A stretch of 64,000 nucleotides of DNA from Deefgea piscis (GTDB taxonomy: Bacteria; Pseudomonadota; Gammaproteobacteria; Burkholderiales; Chitinibacteraceae): the NCBI RefSeq assembly GCF_019665785.1, contig NZ_CP081149.1, positions 558,001 through 622,000 of the forward strand, read 5' to 3'. Below are positions 1-7,658 of the stretch, piece after piece. Position 1 is the first letter of the stretch. Every line of letters starts with the position of its first letter. A program made the translations under genes and the position numbers. Under the pieces are notes generated by a model that ran no database searches, was not told the DNA's origin, and saw only the letters and a list, made by a program, of their open reading frames with translations.

Positions 1-49
1 CAATTGCAATGAATGAAAGTGGGCCTTTACTCAGAGGCTTGAGCCGCAT
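1..49 (-). CDS. 5' end of an unidentified protein (runs off the window)
   Basis: An ATG at 47-49 on the minus strand opens a frame that stays open to the window edge, giving M-R-L-K-P-L-S-K-G-P-L-S-F-I-A-I. It begins 4 nt after the stop of the upstream periplasmic protein gene, so the two are probably co-transcribed. Basic residues followed by hydrophobic ones suggest an N-terminal membrane segment, as in a sensor kinase or diguanylate cyclase, but 16 codons cannot identify the family. An AAGG lies about 13 nt upstream, a weak ribosome site. Confidence 0.4.
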   Translation of the reverse strand, partial: MRLKPLSKGPLSFIAI

Positions 50-53
50 GGTT

Positions 54-548
54 TTATTCAGCCTTTATGGAAACCAGCTGCCAGATCGAGCGAGAGTAGT
101 AAGTTCTATTTTGCAGCTCTTTATTACTGTCGAAAGGATAGATAAGAAATAGCGGACCTTTGTCACGAACGCTAAATGCTTTGCCGTCGATAGTTCTGGC
201 GATAATTGGGCCAAGATCAGCGTCACTACTGGGTATGACGATGGTGTAATCGTTAATGGCTTTTAACTTCAGCTGCTTGCCTTTGCTGCCAGCAAGAGCA
301 AGCACATCTTTTAGCGAAGGCCCGCTAAAAGTATGGATGCCGTTATACCAAGGTGAGCTTGTTTGAATGCTTTTTTGTGGTAGTTGATTGAGTATTGCAT
401 CATCCAGCAAGAAGCTGTTGCCTTGATTATGTTGGCTGATATTGCCGCTTAAGGTTAATGCGACTTTGCCTTTAGGGGTATCGATTGCATTTGCGCACCA
501 TGCACTGACTAATAAGAGGCTGGCAAGGCAGAAGCTTTTTAGTTTCAT
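54..548 (-). CDS. Periplasmic protein with an oxidoreductase molybdopterin-binding-like domain
   Basis: The 164-residue product starts with a typical signal peptide (about residues 1-21, cleavage after WCANA), so it should be periplasmic. The rest follows the pattern of small stand-alone sulfite-oxidase-type molybdopterin-binding domains (PF00174-like). Visible elements are a tW..GI.tF.GPSLKDVL segment, a NDYTIVIP segment, GPLFLIYPFD, and a C-terminal IWQLVSI. I see no conserved cysteine that would ligate molybdenum, so it may be a non-catalytic relative. Proteins of this kind often precede membrane-bound signalling genes, which fits the partial gene 4 nt downstream. The 222 bp between this gene and the one starting at 771 is a divergent promoter region. 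Family call moderate; function unknown. Confidence 0.6.
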   Translation of the reverse strand: MKLKSFCLASLLLVSAWCANAIDTPKGKVALTLSGNISQHNQGNSFLLDDAILNQLPQKSIQTSSPWYNGIHTFSGPSLKDVLALAGSKGKQLKLKAINDYTIVIPSSDADLGPIIARTIDGKAFSVRDKGPLFLIYPFDSNKELQNRTYYSRSIWQLVSIKAE

Positions 549-770
549 GACATTTCTCCATGCTATTTTAGTAACAACATTTCGTTATGCTTTCATTGGT
601 CACTATAGATTAGTGATGAATCAAGGTTGCCGTTGATTTTTTACTTACTAAGTGAGTTTTATTTTGGTGGTTTTACTTGTGGGTTTGTTGTGGATTTTTG
701 AAAGGATATTTTGCGCTAGCGGCTAGGCTGCAACTATAAAGAAGCTACCCTTAAATAGTGAGGCGCCCTT

Positions 771-1358
771 ATGGATCCACATATCAGTGGCGTTAGTGCA
801 TTACAACAGTCGGTTTTAATCCATGAAGAAGTCAAAAAGGTCGTCGTCAGCTGTTTTGAAATCAATTTAATGGGCTTAAATGCCATTATTTTGGCCAAAA
901 AAGCTGGGGTGCATGCCCGAGGTTTTGGTGTTATCTCGGGAGAGTTGCGCTCTTTAAGCTTGGCACTTCAGGCTGAAATGCATCGACTTGGTTTGCTGGC
1001 GCAAGAATTACTCAATTCGGCAACCACTCGTTTGCAAGCTGAAAGGCGATTGGCGCGCTTAACTGATGCTGCCGCATTTTCAGCAGAAGTGGCTGAGTTG
1101 CTCGCCCCAGCCATGGAAAAAACCCGCAATAAAATGGTGGTATTTAAAGAGGGAAGCAAATTTGGCGAATGCCTTGATGATGCGTATCAAACCTGTACGT
1201 TTGGCTTAGTTTTAGCGCGCTCGGCTCGCATTGAGTCGGCGTATAGCGGTGAATTACGCACCATTTTGGCTGAGTTATCCGAAGAGTTTGCCCAAAAAAT
1301 AACCACGGTCTTACCGCGCCTAGATGCGTTACGCCAAATCACCCAAAACCTTGCCTGA
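771..1358 (+). CDS. All-helical cytoplasmic protein paired with a di-iron oxygen sensor
   Basis: The 195-residue product has no signal peptide or membrane segment. It is rich in Ala, Leu, Glu and Arg in heptad-like patterns, indicating long helices or a coiled coil. The segment GLNAIILAKKAGVHARGFGVISGELRSLS resembles the tip of chemotaxis receptors only loosely. I cannot assign a family firmly. Its stop is 11 nt before the start of the ODP-like gene at 1370, so the two form an operon. ODP proteins are typically encoded beside chemotaxis proteins, so a soluble chemotaxis-type signalling partner is the most likely role, by inference. Confidence 0.6.
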   Translation: MDPHISGVSALQQSVLIHEEVKKVVVSCFEINLMGLNAIILAKKAGVHARGFGVISGELRSLSLALQAEMHRLGLLAQELLNSATTRLQAERRLARLTDAAAFSAEVAELLAPAMEKTRNKMVVFKEGSKFGECLDDAYQTCTFGLVLARSARIESAYSGELRTILAELSEEFAQKITTVLPRLDALRQITQNLA

Positions 1359-1369
1359 GATCTTGCCGA

Positions 1370-2104
1370 ATGAAAAAAGCTCTATTGATTGCCAGTGCTG
1401 CTGATCATCGTTGGTTCGCCATCTCGCGTGACCCAGCCCGCCCAAATCATTTGATTGATACCAATGAATATGTTGTGACCAATGGCAACGACAGTATTCT
1501 TTGTGATCCGGGTGGCTCTGAGGTTTTTCCAGCGGTGTTTGCGGCGCTCTCGGAAGTGGTTGATCCGCGCACGATTCAGCGGATTTTTTCTTCACACCAA
1601 GACCCTGATGTGATTTCTTCTTTGGGTCTGTGGCATGATTTTAATCCTCAGATTAAATGTCATGTCTCTGGCTTATGGAGTGGTTTTATTCCGCACTTTG
1701 GTGGTGAAGACAATACGATTATCGGCATTCCCGACGAGGGCGGCACCTTGATGCTAGGCGAAGCGCCGCTGACGATTGTGCCGGCGCATTATTTACATTC
1801 TTCCGGTAATTTTCATTTATACGATCCAGCGTGCAAATTATTATTCTGTGGCGACATTGGCGCAGCACTATTGCCTGATGTGCATGCATCATTGTTTGTG
1901 GAAGATTTTGATCATCATATTCGTTACGCCGAAGGTTTTCATCGCCGTTGGATGGGCAGTAATACCGCAAAAAAGCGCTGGATTGAGAAAGTACGTGAGC
2001 TGGATATTGAGTTGCTTTGTCCTCAGCATGGGGCGATTTACCGTGGTGCGGATGTGAAGCGATTTATTGATTGGTTTGATGCGTTAAAAGTTGGCCTCGA
2101 TTAG
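1370..2104 (+). CDS. ODP-family (oxygen-binding di-iron) metallo-beta-lactamase-fold protein
   Basis: The 244-residue product has the metallo-beta-lactamase/flavodiiron-type fold without a flavodoxin domain. Metal-ligand motifs are visible in order: SSHQDPDVISS (H-x-x-D), PAHYLHSSGNF, CGDIGAAL, and CPQHGAIYRG near the C-terminus. This matches the stand-alone ODP family described in chemotaxis gene clusters, where a di-iron centre binds oxygen. The H-Q-D-P-D variant keeps His and Asp but has Gln where flavodiiron proteins have Glu. It follows the helical protein at 771-1358 by 11 nt and is followed by a clear terminator at 2168-2193. Location cytoplasmic. The sensor rather than hydrolase role is inferred from the family and context. 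Confidence 0.75.
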   Translation: MKKALLIASAADHRWFAISRDPARPNHLIDTNEYVVTNGNDSILCDPGGSEVFPAVFAALSEVVDPRTIQRIFSSHQDPDVISSLGLWHDFNPQIKCHVSGLWSGFIPHFGGEDNTIIGIPDEGGTLMLGEAPLTIVPAHYLHSSGNFHLYDPACKLLFCGDIGAALLPDVHASLFVEDFDHHIRYAEGFHRRWMGSNTAKKRWIEKVRELDIELLCPQHGAIYRGADVKRFIDWFDALKVGLD

Positions 2105-2167
2105 CACTTGATATTCGGCATATTCACCCATAACTAATACGGGTAAGCTATTGAGCAATTATTTTAT

Positions 2168-2193
2168 AACCCAGCTTGATGCTGGGTTTTTTA
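2168..2193 (+). terminator. Rho-independent terminator after the ODP gene
   Basis: AACCCAGC-TTGAT-GCTGGGTT is followed by a T tract. It closes the two-gene ODP operon 64 nt after its stop. Confidence 0.8.
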
Positions 2194-2215
2194 TACCCAA
2201 AGATAGGATTTAATC

Positions 2216-2947
2216 ATGGCGATTATCGTAAACGGCGTTGAAATCAGCGAAGCAAGTATCGAAAATGAATTGGCGCAACACGCCGAAGCAGAAAGCCCGC
2301 GCGATGCGGCAATCCAAGAATTGATTTTACGTGAATTATTATTGCAAACGGCCAAAAAAGAAGGCATCACCGCACCAACAACTGAAGAAATCATCGGCAC
2401 TTTGCTAGAAAAAGCTATTCCTGTTGAAGAAGCAGATGAGGCGGCTTGTCTTGATTTTTACAATAGCAATCCAGAAAGCTTTACCCGTGGCGAAATGGCT
2501 TCTGCCAACCATATTTTGTTCCCATTGGGCGAAGGCTTGACTGCTGGCATCGCTAAAGCAAAAGCGGAAGGCGTGTTGGCGGATGTATTGGCCAATCCAA
2601 GCAAATTTGCTGATTTGGCACGTGAACATTCAACTTGCCCATCGAGCGCGCAAGGCGGCAGCTTAGGCCAATTTGGCCGTGGTCAAATGGTGCCAGAATT
2701 TGAAGAAGCGATTTTCTCTACTGAAGCTGGCGTGATTGTGCCTACATTGGTTGAAACCCAATTTGGTTACCACATCATTGAAGTGACTGCGCGTAGCGAA
2801 GGCGAAAGCGTTTCATTTGAAGAAGTAAAAGAACGTCTACAAGCCTTCTTAACCGATATGGCTGGTCGTAAAGCAATGCATGATTACCTCGGTAAATTGG
2901 TAACTAGCGCCAAAATTGAAGGTTATTCATTACCTGCAATGGCTTAA
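2216..2947 (+). CDS. Parvulin-type peptidyl-prolyl cis-trans isomerase (cytoplasmic)
   Basis: The 243-residue product carries a PpiC/parvulin domain at about residues 95-195, with NHILFPLGEG, FADLAREHSTCPSSAQGGSLG, FGRGQMVPEFEEAIF and TQFGYHIIEV. An N-terminal helical segment of about 90 residues resembles the SurA/NifM chaperone part. There is no signal peptide or lipobox, so unlike SurA, PrsA or PpiD it should stay in the cytoplasm, where it would catalyse prolyl isomerisation. The gene stands alone between two terminators (2168-2193 and 2982-3008). A GGATTTAATC spacer before the ATG supports the start. Confidence 0.85.
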   Translation: MAIIVNGVEISEASIENELAQHAEAESPRDAAIQELILRELLLQTAKKEGITAPTTEEIIGTLLEKAIPVEEADEAACLDFYNSNPESFTRGEMASANHILFPLGEGLTAGIAKAKAEGVLADVLANPSKFADLAREHSTCPSSAQGGSLGQFGRGQMVPEFEEAIFSTEAGVIVPTLVETQFGYHIIEVTARSEGESVSFEEVKERLQAFLTDMAGRKAMHDYLGKLVTSAKIEGYSLPAMA

Positions 2948-2981
2948 TGCTGATTGCGTAACTGAATAGCGGTAAATGCTA

Positions 2982-3008
2982 AAAGCCAGATCGTTGATCT
3001 GGCTTTTT
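2982..3008 (+). terminator. Rho-independent terminator after the parvulin gene
   Basis: AAAGCCAGATC-GTT-GATCTGGCTTTTT is a perfect 11-bp stem with a T tract. An almost identical stem recurs at 4798-4831. Confidence 0.85.
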
Positions 3009-3031
3009 GTTTCGTTAGCGATGTTTTGTAA

Positions 3032-3730
3032 ATGGATAAGAGTGATATGAGTGAGTCTGCTACAACACCCCCGTTTCTCCCGTTTTTGTTTCCATTACTG
3101 AATGAATTTCCAACTGAAATTCGGCAGCGTCTGGTACAAGGTGGGATCGAGCATCATGTGAAGGCCGATACGCTGATTTGCAGCGAAGGCGCTAAAAGCG
3201 AGCATATTCTATTTTTATCGAGCGGTATTTTATCCATTACAGCGAACGAAGATCTGGGCAAACGTGCTTTTTTATATGGCTATATGCCTGCGGGATCAAT
3301 TGCTGGATTGCAAATGCTCTTTAATGAGCGCGTGAACACTTACTGTTTGACCAGCGCGGTTGATAGTCATTATCTCTTAATTGGCATCGACGATCTGCAT
3401 CAGGCTTTGCGTGAATATCCTTTGGCTTGGCAAGCTTGCGCTAAAGAATTGGCGACGGGAGTTAAATTTTTGCTCAATTTTGTCAATTTGTTATCCCATG
3501 CCAGTGGTTATCAAAAATTACGGACTTTTTTGGGATGGTTGGAGCGAAATGCACAAGCAACTCCCCATCAAGTGGGCTTGGATTTAAGCCAACAAGAGAT
3601 TGCAGCTCGGATTGGCTTATCCCGAGAAATGGTCAATCGGATGCTGGCTGAACTGAAAAAAGGCGGCTATATCGAGCAAGATGAGCGCGGGCGTTTTCAT
3701 ATTTTGAAGGCCTTACCCAAAAAATTCTAA
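3032..3730 (+). CDS. Crp/Fnr-family transcriptional regulator
   Basis: The 232-residue product has an N-terminal cyclic-nucleotide-binding-like beta barrel (about residues 40-130) and a C-terminal winged helix. The recognition helix lies in LSQQEIAARIGLSREMVNRM (about residues 187-206). The barrel lacks the N-terminal cysteine cluster of FNR, and I see no clear cAMP-binding RE/S signature, so the ligand is unknown. The first ATG is at 3032. A second ATG at 3047 has a better-placed purine-rich stretch (AAGAG) and could be the true start. No neighbour is co-directional within an operon distance. Confidence 0.8.
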   Translation: MDKSDMSESATTPPFLPFLFPLLNEFPTEIRQRLVQGGIEHHVKADTLICSEGAKSEHILFLSSGILSITANEDLGKRAFLYGYMPAGSIAGLQMLFNERVNTYCLTSAVDSHYLLIGIDDLHQALREYPLAWQACAKELATGVKFLLNFVNLLSHASGYQKLRTFLGWLERNAQATPHQVGLDLSQQEIAARIGLSREMVNRMLAELKKGGYIEQDERGRFHILKALPKKF

Positions 3731-4047
3731 GCGAATTTGATTTGTCATTACAGTGTGCGAAATGTCACTACGGCTTGTTGTTGCGCTGTCGCTCACCTAA
3801 GATCATCCGATCTAAAGTATTCACCTCGATGTTGTTCAAGTCGTAGATCTCGTCTTTACCCAAATAATCCCAAATTACTGATCCAATCGCCTCATTCCTG
3901 CCGTTGGGACTAGTTGCATTTTTGGGATTTTATTTTCGTACTAAACTTAATCGATCTGTACGCTGGTCTTTGGCGCTCTGTTTGGCAATGGGCCGAATTA
4001 GACGCGGCATCAGGATGAATTTCAAAATATTTTAATTGGAGCTAGTC
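3731..4047 (+). other. Intergenic stretch with no convincing gene
   Basis: About 317 bp between the Crp-type regulator and the glycine-zipper gene. From about 3866 to 4035 one frame is open and reads like a small hydrophobic-basic peptide (SFLPLGLVAFLGFYF...), but it follows an in-frame TAA and has only TTG starts. It may be a gene remnant. The last 60 bp should hold the promoter of the gene at 4048. Confidence 0.4.
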
Positions 4048-4398
4048 ATGCAAAAGAAAGTTTTAGTTCGTTGCCTGTTGGCCTTGCCTTTGGTGTTGGC
4101 CTTAGCCCAGCCGGTGCAGGCGCGAAATGACAGTCGTTTAGCCAAAGGCGCTGTAATTGGCGGTGTGCTTGGCTTGGCGGCGGGTAATGGTCTTAAAGGT
4201 GCTTTAGGCGGAGCTGCAATTGGTGGTGGTCTAGCCGCAGTGAGCAGTGATGGTTATCGTGGTCGTCGTGCACAACGCGGCGCTAAAAAAGGTGCTGTGG
4301 TGGGGGCTGTGATTGGCGGTATCGCCGGTAATGGTTTACGCGGCGCCTTAAAAGGCGCAATTGCTGGCGGTGCAGCCGGCGCCATTATTAATCATTAA
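4048..4398 (+). CDS. Secreted glycine-zipper protein
   Basis: The start is the ATG at 4048 because a TTGGAG ribosome site lies just before it. The 116-residue product has a signal peptide (about residues 1-25, ending PVQA). Two repeats of a glycine-zipper pattern follow, GAVIGGVLGLAAGNGLKGALGGAAIGG and a similar one near the C-terminus. Both are built of G-x3-G steps able to pack in membranes. Such YMGG/glycine-zipper proteins occur in the outer membrane or periplasm of proteobacteria, and their function is mostly unknown. The next gene starts 25 nt after the stop, so they are probably co-transcribed. Confidence 0.75.
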   Translation: MQKKVLVRCLLALPLVLALAQPVQARNDSRLAKGAVIGGVLGLAAGNGLKGALGGAAIGGGLAAVSSDGYRGRRAQRGAKKGAVVGAVIGGIAGNGLRGALKGAIAGGAAGAIINH

Positions 4399-4423
4399 TT
4401 CATTCTTTTTTGGAGCTTTTACC

Positions 4424-4777
4424 ATGAAACTGATCGCCCTTACTTTGAGCCTAGCGCTATTGTCACCTTTTGCCGCAGCAAAAGACGTTAAACCTACCGC
4501 CCTACCAAGCTTGCAAGACGTGGCACACTTGAGCTGCACCGAAATGTGGTTGGAATCTGGCAAGTCGGTGGATAAATTTTTCCATGCAGTAGAAACCATG
4601 GCCGGCTATTTATTGCAAAGCCGTGATGAGACTTTCCCTGATCAACTCGAAGCGGGTAAGCAATTTGGTGAGCGCATCGATGTAGCTTGCCGTAAAGCAC
4701 CAGATCAATTGCTGATTTCTGCTGTCGATATCGCCCTGCGTGAGACTTTGGCAACCATCAAAACACCTGCCAAGTAA
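4424..4777 (+). CDS. Small secreted protein, possibly HdeA-like
   Basis: The 117-residue product has a signal peptide (about residues 1-19, MKLIALTLSLALLSPFAAA). The start at 4424 is supported by TTGGAG upstream. The mature part is helical with two cysteines about 50 residues apart (LSCTEMW and DVACRKAP), an arrangement that recalls the disulfide-bonded acid-stress chaperone HdeA. Sequence identity cannot be judged here, so the HdeA link is only a suggestion. It follows the glycine-zipper gene and ends in a strong terminator. Confidence 0.6.
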   Translation: MKLIALTLSLALLSPFAAAKDVKPTALPSLQDVAHLSCTEMWLESGKSVDKFFHAVETMAGYLLQSRDETFPDQLEAGKQFGERIDVACRKAPDQLLISAVDIALRETLATIKTPAK

Positions 4778-4797
4778 TTAGCGAGCAACTCAATAGT

Positions 4798-4831
4798 AAA
4801 AAGCCAGATCAACGATGATCTGGCTTTTTTT
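4798..4831 (+). terminator. Rho-independent terminator
   Basis: AAGCCAGATC-AACGAT-GATCTGGCTT with an A tract before and a T tract after, so it could work in both directions. It lies between the secreted protein gene and the convergent site-2 protease gene. Confidence 0.85.
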
Positions 4832-4844
4832 ATGCGGTACAAAA

Positions 4845-5930
4845 TCAGTTTTGTAAAATTTTCAGTGGCACACGCAGCATATCGTCGCCTAAGCCAGCAA
4901 AATACCAAATTATGCCAATAAGCGCCGCCACGGTGACTAAATACCAAACCAAAGAAAAAATCTGCCCATAGCGATCTAGCGGCAATAAATGGCTTTGATG
5001 TCGGCCTCGCCATTCAAAAACGATTTCTAAACTACCAATAAATAATAAAAATCCAAGTAAGGCTAGGCCAAAATGGTAGCTCACCCCAATCCCCAATAGC
5101 GCGCCAACAATACAGGCAATTAAACCGAGCACGCTATTCATTGAAAAACTAATGCTCTTTAAAATATGCCCACCATCGAGCGGCAAAATCGGCAATAGAT
5201 TAAATAAATTGAGCAGGGCGTTAAAGGTGGCTAAACCGGCAAAAAAGAGATTGCCAGTGAGCCAATACGCCACGCAAGAGGCCAGCGATAATAGTAAGCC
5301 AAAGCTCGGCCCCATAATCGAAATCACCACGTCTTGCCAACGCGTGTTGATTTTTTCGTCCGACAGCGCCAATCCGCCTAAAAATGGGATCAGGTAAATA
5401 CCTTTGGTTTTCATGCCAAAATATTTCATGGCGCGAATATGACCGTATTCATGAAAAACCAAGCACGCCAATAAAGCCAACGCAAATTGGAATGAAAACA
5501 ACCAAGAATAAGCCGCAACACTGGCACCAGCGAGCGCCACTTTGATGAGTTTGGCGCTTTTAAATAGCTTTAACGCTAAAACCCCTAGACCCAGCAAACT
5601 GAGCTTATTGGTCTTTTGATGCGGAACGACTGGGCTTTGTCGTTCAATATCCTGAGTATTACGAGTCCCTTTGGCGACGACAGTTTGATCAATCAATAAG
5701 CGATAGTTCAAGACAAAAGGCTGCCATTGCAAATCGGTTTCAAGGCGAATGTGTTGCTCGCCAGACATGGGATCAGTCAGGGTAAATTGCAGTGCGCTAG
5801 CACCCTCACGATCGGCTGAGGCGGCTTTTTCTGCCACCAGGGTGTTGTTCCAAAACAGCTGTTGCCAGCCCGCTAAGCTGCCTTCGAGTCGCAATGGCTT
5901 GCCTAGGCAATCAATATTTAATAATTCCAC
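4845..5930 (-). CDS. Site-2 protease (M50) family membrane metalloprotease
   Basis: The 361-residue product has a soluble beta-rich N-terminal region of about 110 residues, then at least six hydrophobic segments. The zinc-protease motif HEYGH is at about residue 165. The second signature, LPILPLDGGH, follows about 85 residues later. Together these define the S2P/M50 family, which cleaves within membranes. The N-terminal extension has no PDZ signature, unlike RseP; its role is unknown. The gene is monocistronic, convergent with the small secreted protein gene and divergent from the erythromycin-esterase-like gene. Substrate unknown. Confidence 0.85.
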   Translation of the reverse strand: MELLNIDCLGKPLRLEGSLAGWQQLFWNNTLVAEKAASADREGASALQFTLTDPMSGEQHIRLETDLQWQPFVLNYRLLIDQTVVAKGTRNTQDIERQSPVVPHQKTNKLSLLGLGVLALKLFKSAKLIKVALAGASVAAYSWLFSFQFALALLACLVFHEYGHIRAMKYFGMKTKGIYLIPFLGGLALSDEKINTRWQDVVISIMGPSFGLLLSLASCVAYWLTGNLFFAGLATFNALLNLFNLLPILPLDGGHILKSISFSMNSVLGLIACIVGALLGIGVSYHFGLALLGFLLFIGSLEIVFEWRGRHQSHLLPLDRYGQIFSLVWYLVTVAALIGIIWYFAGLGDDMLRVPLKILQN

Positions 5931-6249
5931 GGTATTTCCAATTCTTCCATCAATAAAAGTGAGGTCGCTAACGACGTTATCGTTGGTATTTGATCTTGGG
6001 CCACATTTTGAAGCAAATTGCTGCGCTTGAGTTTGTATTGTGATTGAACATGCCGTTTTTCATGCTTAAACCGAGGCCACATTGCTAACTTTATTAATCA
6101 CTTGAATGATCTGGCTGGATTTATTTGAAATCAAAGATGTTTATTGTTTGCACAGGTATAACGATAAGCTTGTGCTGCGTGACAGCGTATTAAGCTATGA
6201 TTTGCCCCCTTTTGAAATGGGTATTGATTGAATGCAACAAGGAAAACAA

Positions 6250-7557
6250 ATGCGTCACCTTATGATTGTTACCGCAATAAGTCTTGCTTTAGCTGCGTGT
6301 GGAGAAAAACCAGCTGCAGTGGAATCCGCTGCGCCGGTCATCAATGCCGAAACGGAAAAAAACTTACAACAATGGTTCAGTCAAACGGTTCAGCCTTTGC
6401 AAACCTTAGATGCCACTCAAGCTACCGATCAGCAAGACTTGGCCGCCTTTGGTGCCGCAGTGGGGGATGCGCGTTTAGTGGTGCTTAATGAAGACAGCTA
6501 CGCCGACAAAAACGCCTATGAACTGATGAATCGACTGGTGCAATACCTGCATCAGAACAAAGATTTTGACGTGCTATTGATTGAAAGTGCGATGTTTGAC
6601 GTCGAAGGCATCTGGCGCAGCGCCACCGAGAAAGACGCCAGTGTGGTCGAATTAGCGCCGGGCCGAGTGTTTTATATGTATTCACAAACCGATGCCAGTC
6701 GCAAAGCCTTGGCATATCTCGATCAAGCACGCCGCAGCGAGCGGCCGTTGATTTTGGCTGGGTTTGATATTCCGCTTGCCGGATCGACGTCGATTAACGA
6801 ATTATTGCCGACAATGACGCAATATTTGCAGCAAAAGGGCTCGAGCATTCCCGCGCAAGCCAATTGGTCTGAATACCGCCAAGTTGCCAAACGAGCGATT
6901 GAGCTCAATAGTCAGGGCATGGATTTAAGCCAATTTAAGCAAGTGAATGCCCAGCTAAAAGCCGAGTTATGTCAAAACGCCGCCACAGGGCAAACGCCAC
7001 TCCGTGAATCGGCTGGTTGGTGGTGCCAGCAAGTGAAATCGATCGAGGCCAGCGTTGGCCGCCAGCAGCATACCGATGACGTGAATTATGATTTGCGCAA
7101 TCCAGTATTAGCCGACAATGTGCAATGGCTGATTGAGCAACCGTTTGCCGGTAAAAAAGTCATTGTTTGGACCAATTCATCACATGGTTTGCCACAAGTG
7201 AGTGGCATAGATCCGGCGACGCAACAGCCAATTTACAGCATGGGCTGGCATTTAAAGCAGCGTTTTGGCGAGCAAGTTTACATTGCGAGATTGGCCGCGC
7301 TGGGCGGGAAAACCAATAAGTATTGGGATAGCGGCGTTCAGGATGTTGTGCTGGCGCCCAATACCCTTGATGCGGTGTTAAAACAAGCTAATTTGAAACC
7401 TGGGTTTATTCATGCGCCGACAGATCCGGTGTTGTTAGCGCAGTTGGCGCAATTTAAATCGCCATCGAAGTTTGCTAAAGACTACCAAGGTCTCTTTTTC
7501 TACCCACAAGCCGAACCCGCACTGCAAGGCGCACACGCCATTGTGCCTTTGCCTTAA
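6250..7557 (+). CDS. Lipoprotein of the erythromycin esterase-like family
   Basis: The start at 6250 is chosen over the ATG at 6232 because AAGGA lies 6 nt upstream and because the resulting 435-residue product begins with a lipoprotein signal ending in LAAC. The rest follows the erythromycin esterase/TraB-like fold, with VVLNEDSYADKNAYELMNRL, DVLLIESAMFD, and VIVWTNSSHGLPQ followed by MGWHLKQRFGEQVY. Ere enzymes carry a G-E-x-x-H-G motif at the first position. Here it reads N-E-D-S-Y, so the catalytic histidine seems absent and macrolide hydrolysis is unlikely. Expected in the periplasm, anchored to a membrane. Monocistronic with a strong terminator. Confidence 0.65.
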   Translation: MRHLMIVTAISLALAACGEKPAAVESAAPVINAETEKNLQQWFSQTVQPLQTLDATQATDQQDLAAFGAAVGDARLVVLNEDSYADKNAYELMNRLVQYLHQNKDFDVLLIESAMFDVEGIWRSATEKDASVVELAPGRVFYMYSQTDASRKALAYLDQARRSERPLILAGFDIPLAGSTSINELLPTMTQYLQQKGSSIPAQANWSEYRQVAKRAIELNSQGMDLSQFKQVNAQLKAELCQNAATGQTPLRESAGWWCQQVKSIEASVGRQQHTDDVNYDLRNPVLADNVQWLIEQPFAGKKVIVWTNSSHGLPQVSGIDPATQQPIYSMGWHLKQRFGEQVYIARLAALGGKTNKYWDSGVQDVVLAPNTLDAVLKQANLKPGFIHAPTDPVLLAQLAQFKSPSKFAKDYQGLFFYPQAEPALQGAHAIVPLP

Positions 7558-7571
7558 TAAGTTTGAGTATC

Positions 7572-7605
7572 AAAAAAGCCAGTTCATTGTGAACTGGCTT
7601 TTTTA
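7572..7605 (+). terminator. Rho-independent terminator, possibly bidirectional
   Basis: AAAAAAGCCAGTTCA-TTG-TGAACTGGCTTTTTT, a symmetrical 15-bp stem with A and T tracts. Confidence 0.9.
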
Positions 7606-7607
7606 TT

Positions 7608-7656
7608 GGGTATATGAATATAAAACATATTTAATAGAGCCTACATTGGTATACCC
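7608..7656. repeat. Dispersed 47-49 bp palindromic repeat, copy A
   Basis: Begins GGGTATA and ends TATACCC, with TTTAATAGAGCCTACA inside. Related copies lie at 9227-9273, 58585-58631 and 63593-63641, all intergenic. Copies A and B bracket the radical SAM gene. Confidence 0.6.
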
Positions 7657-7658
7657 AT

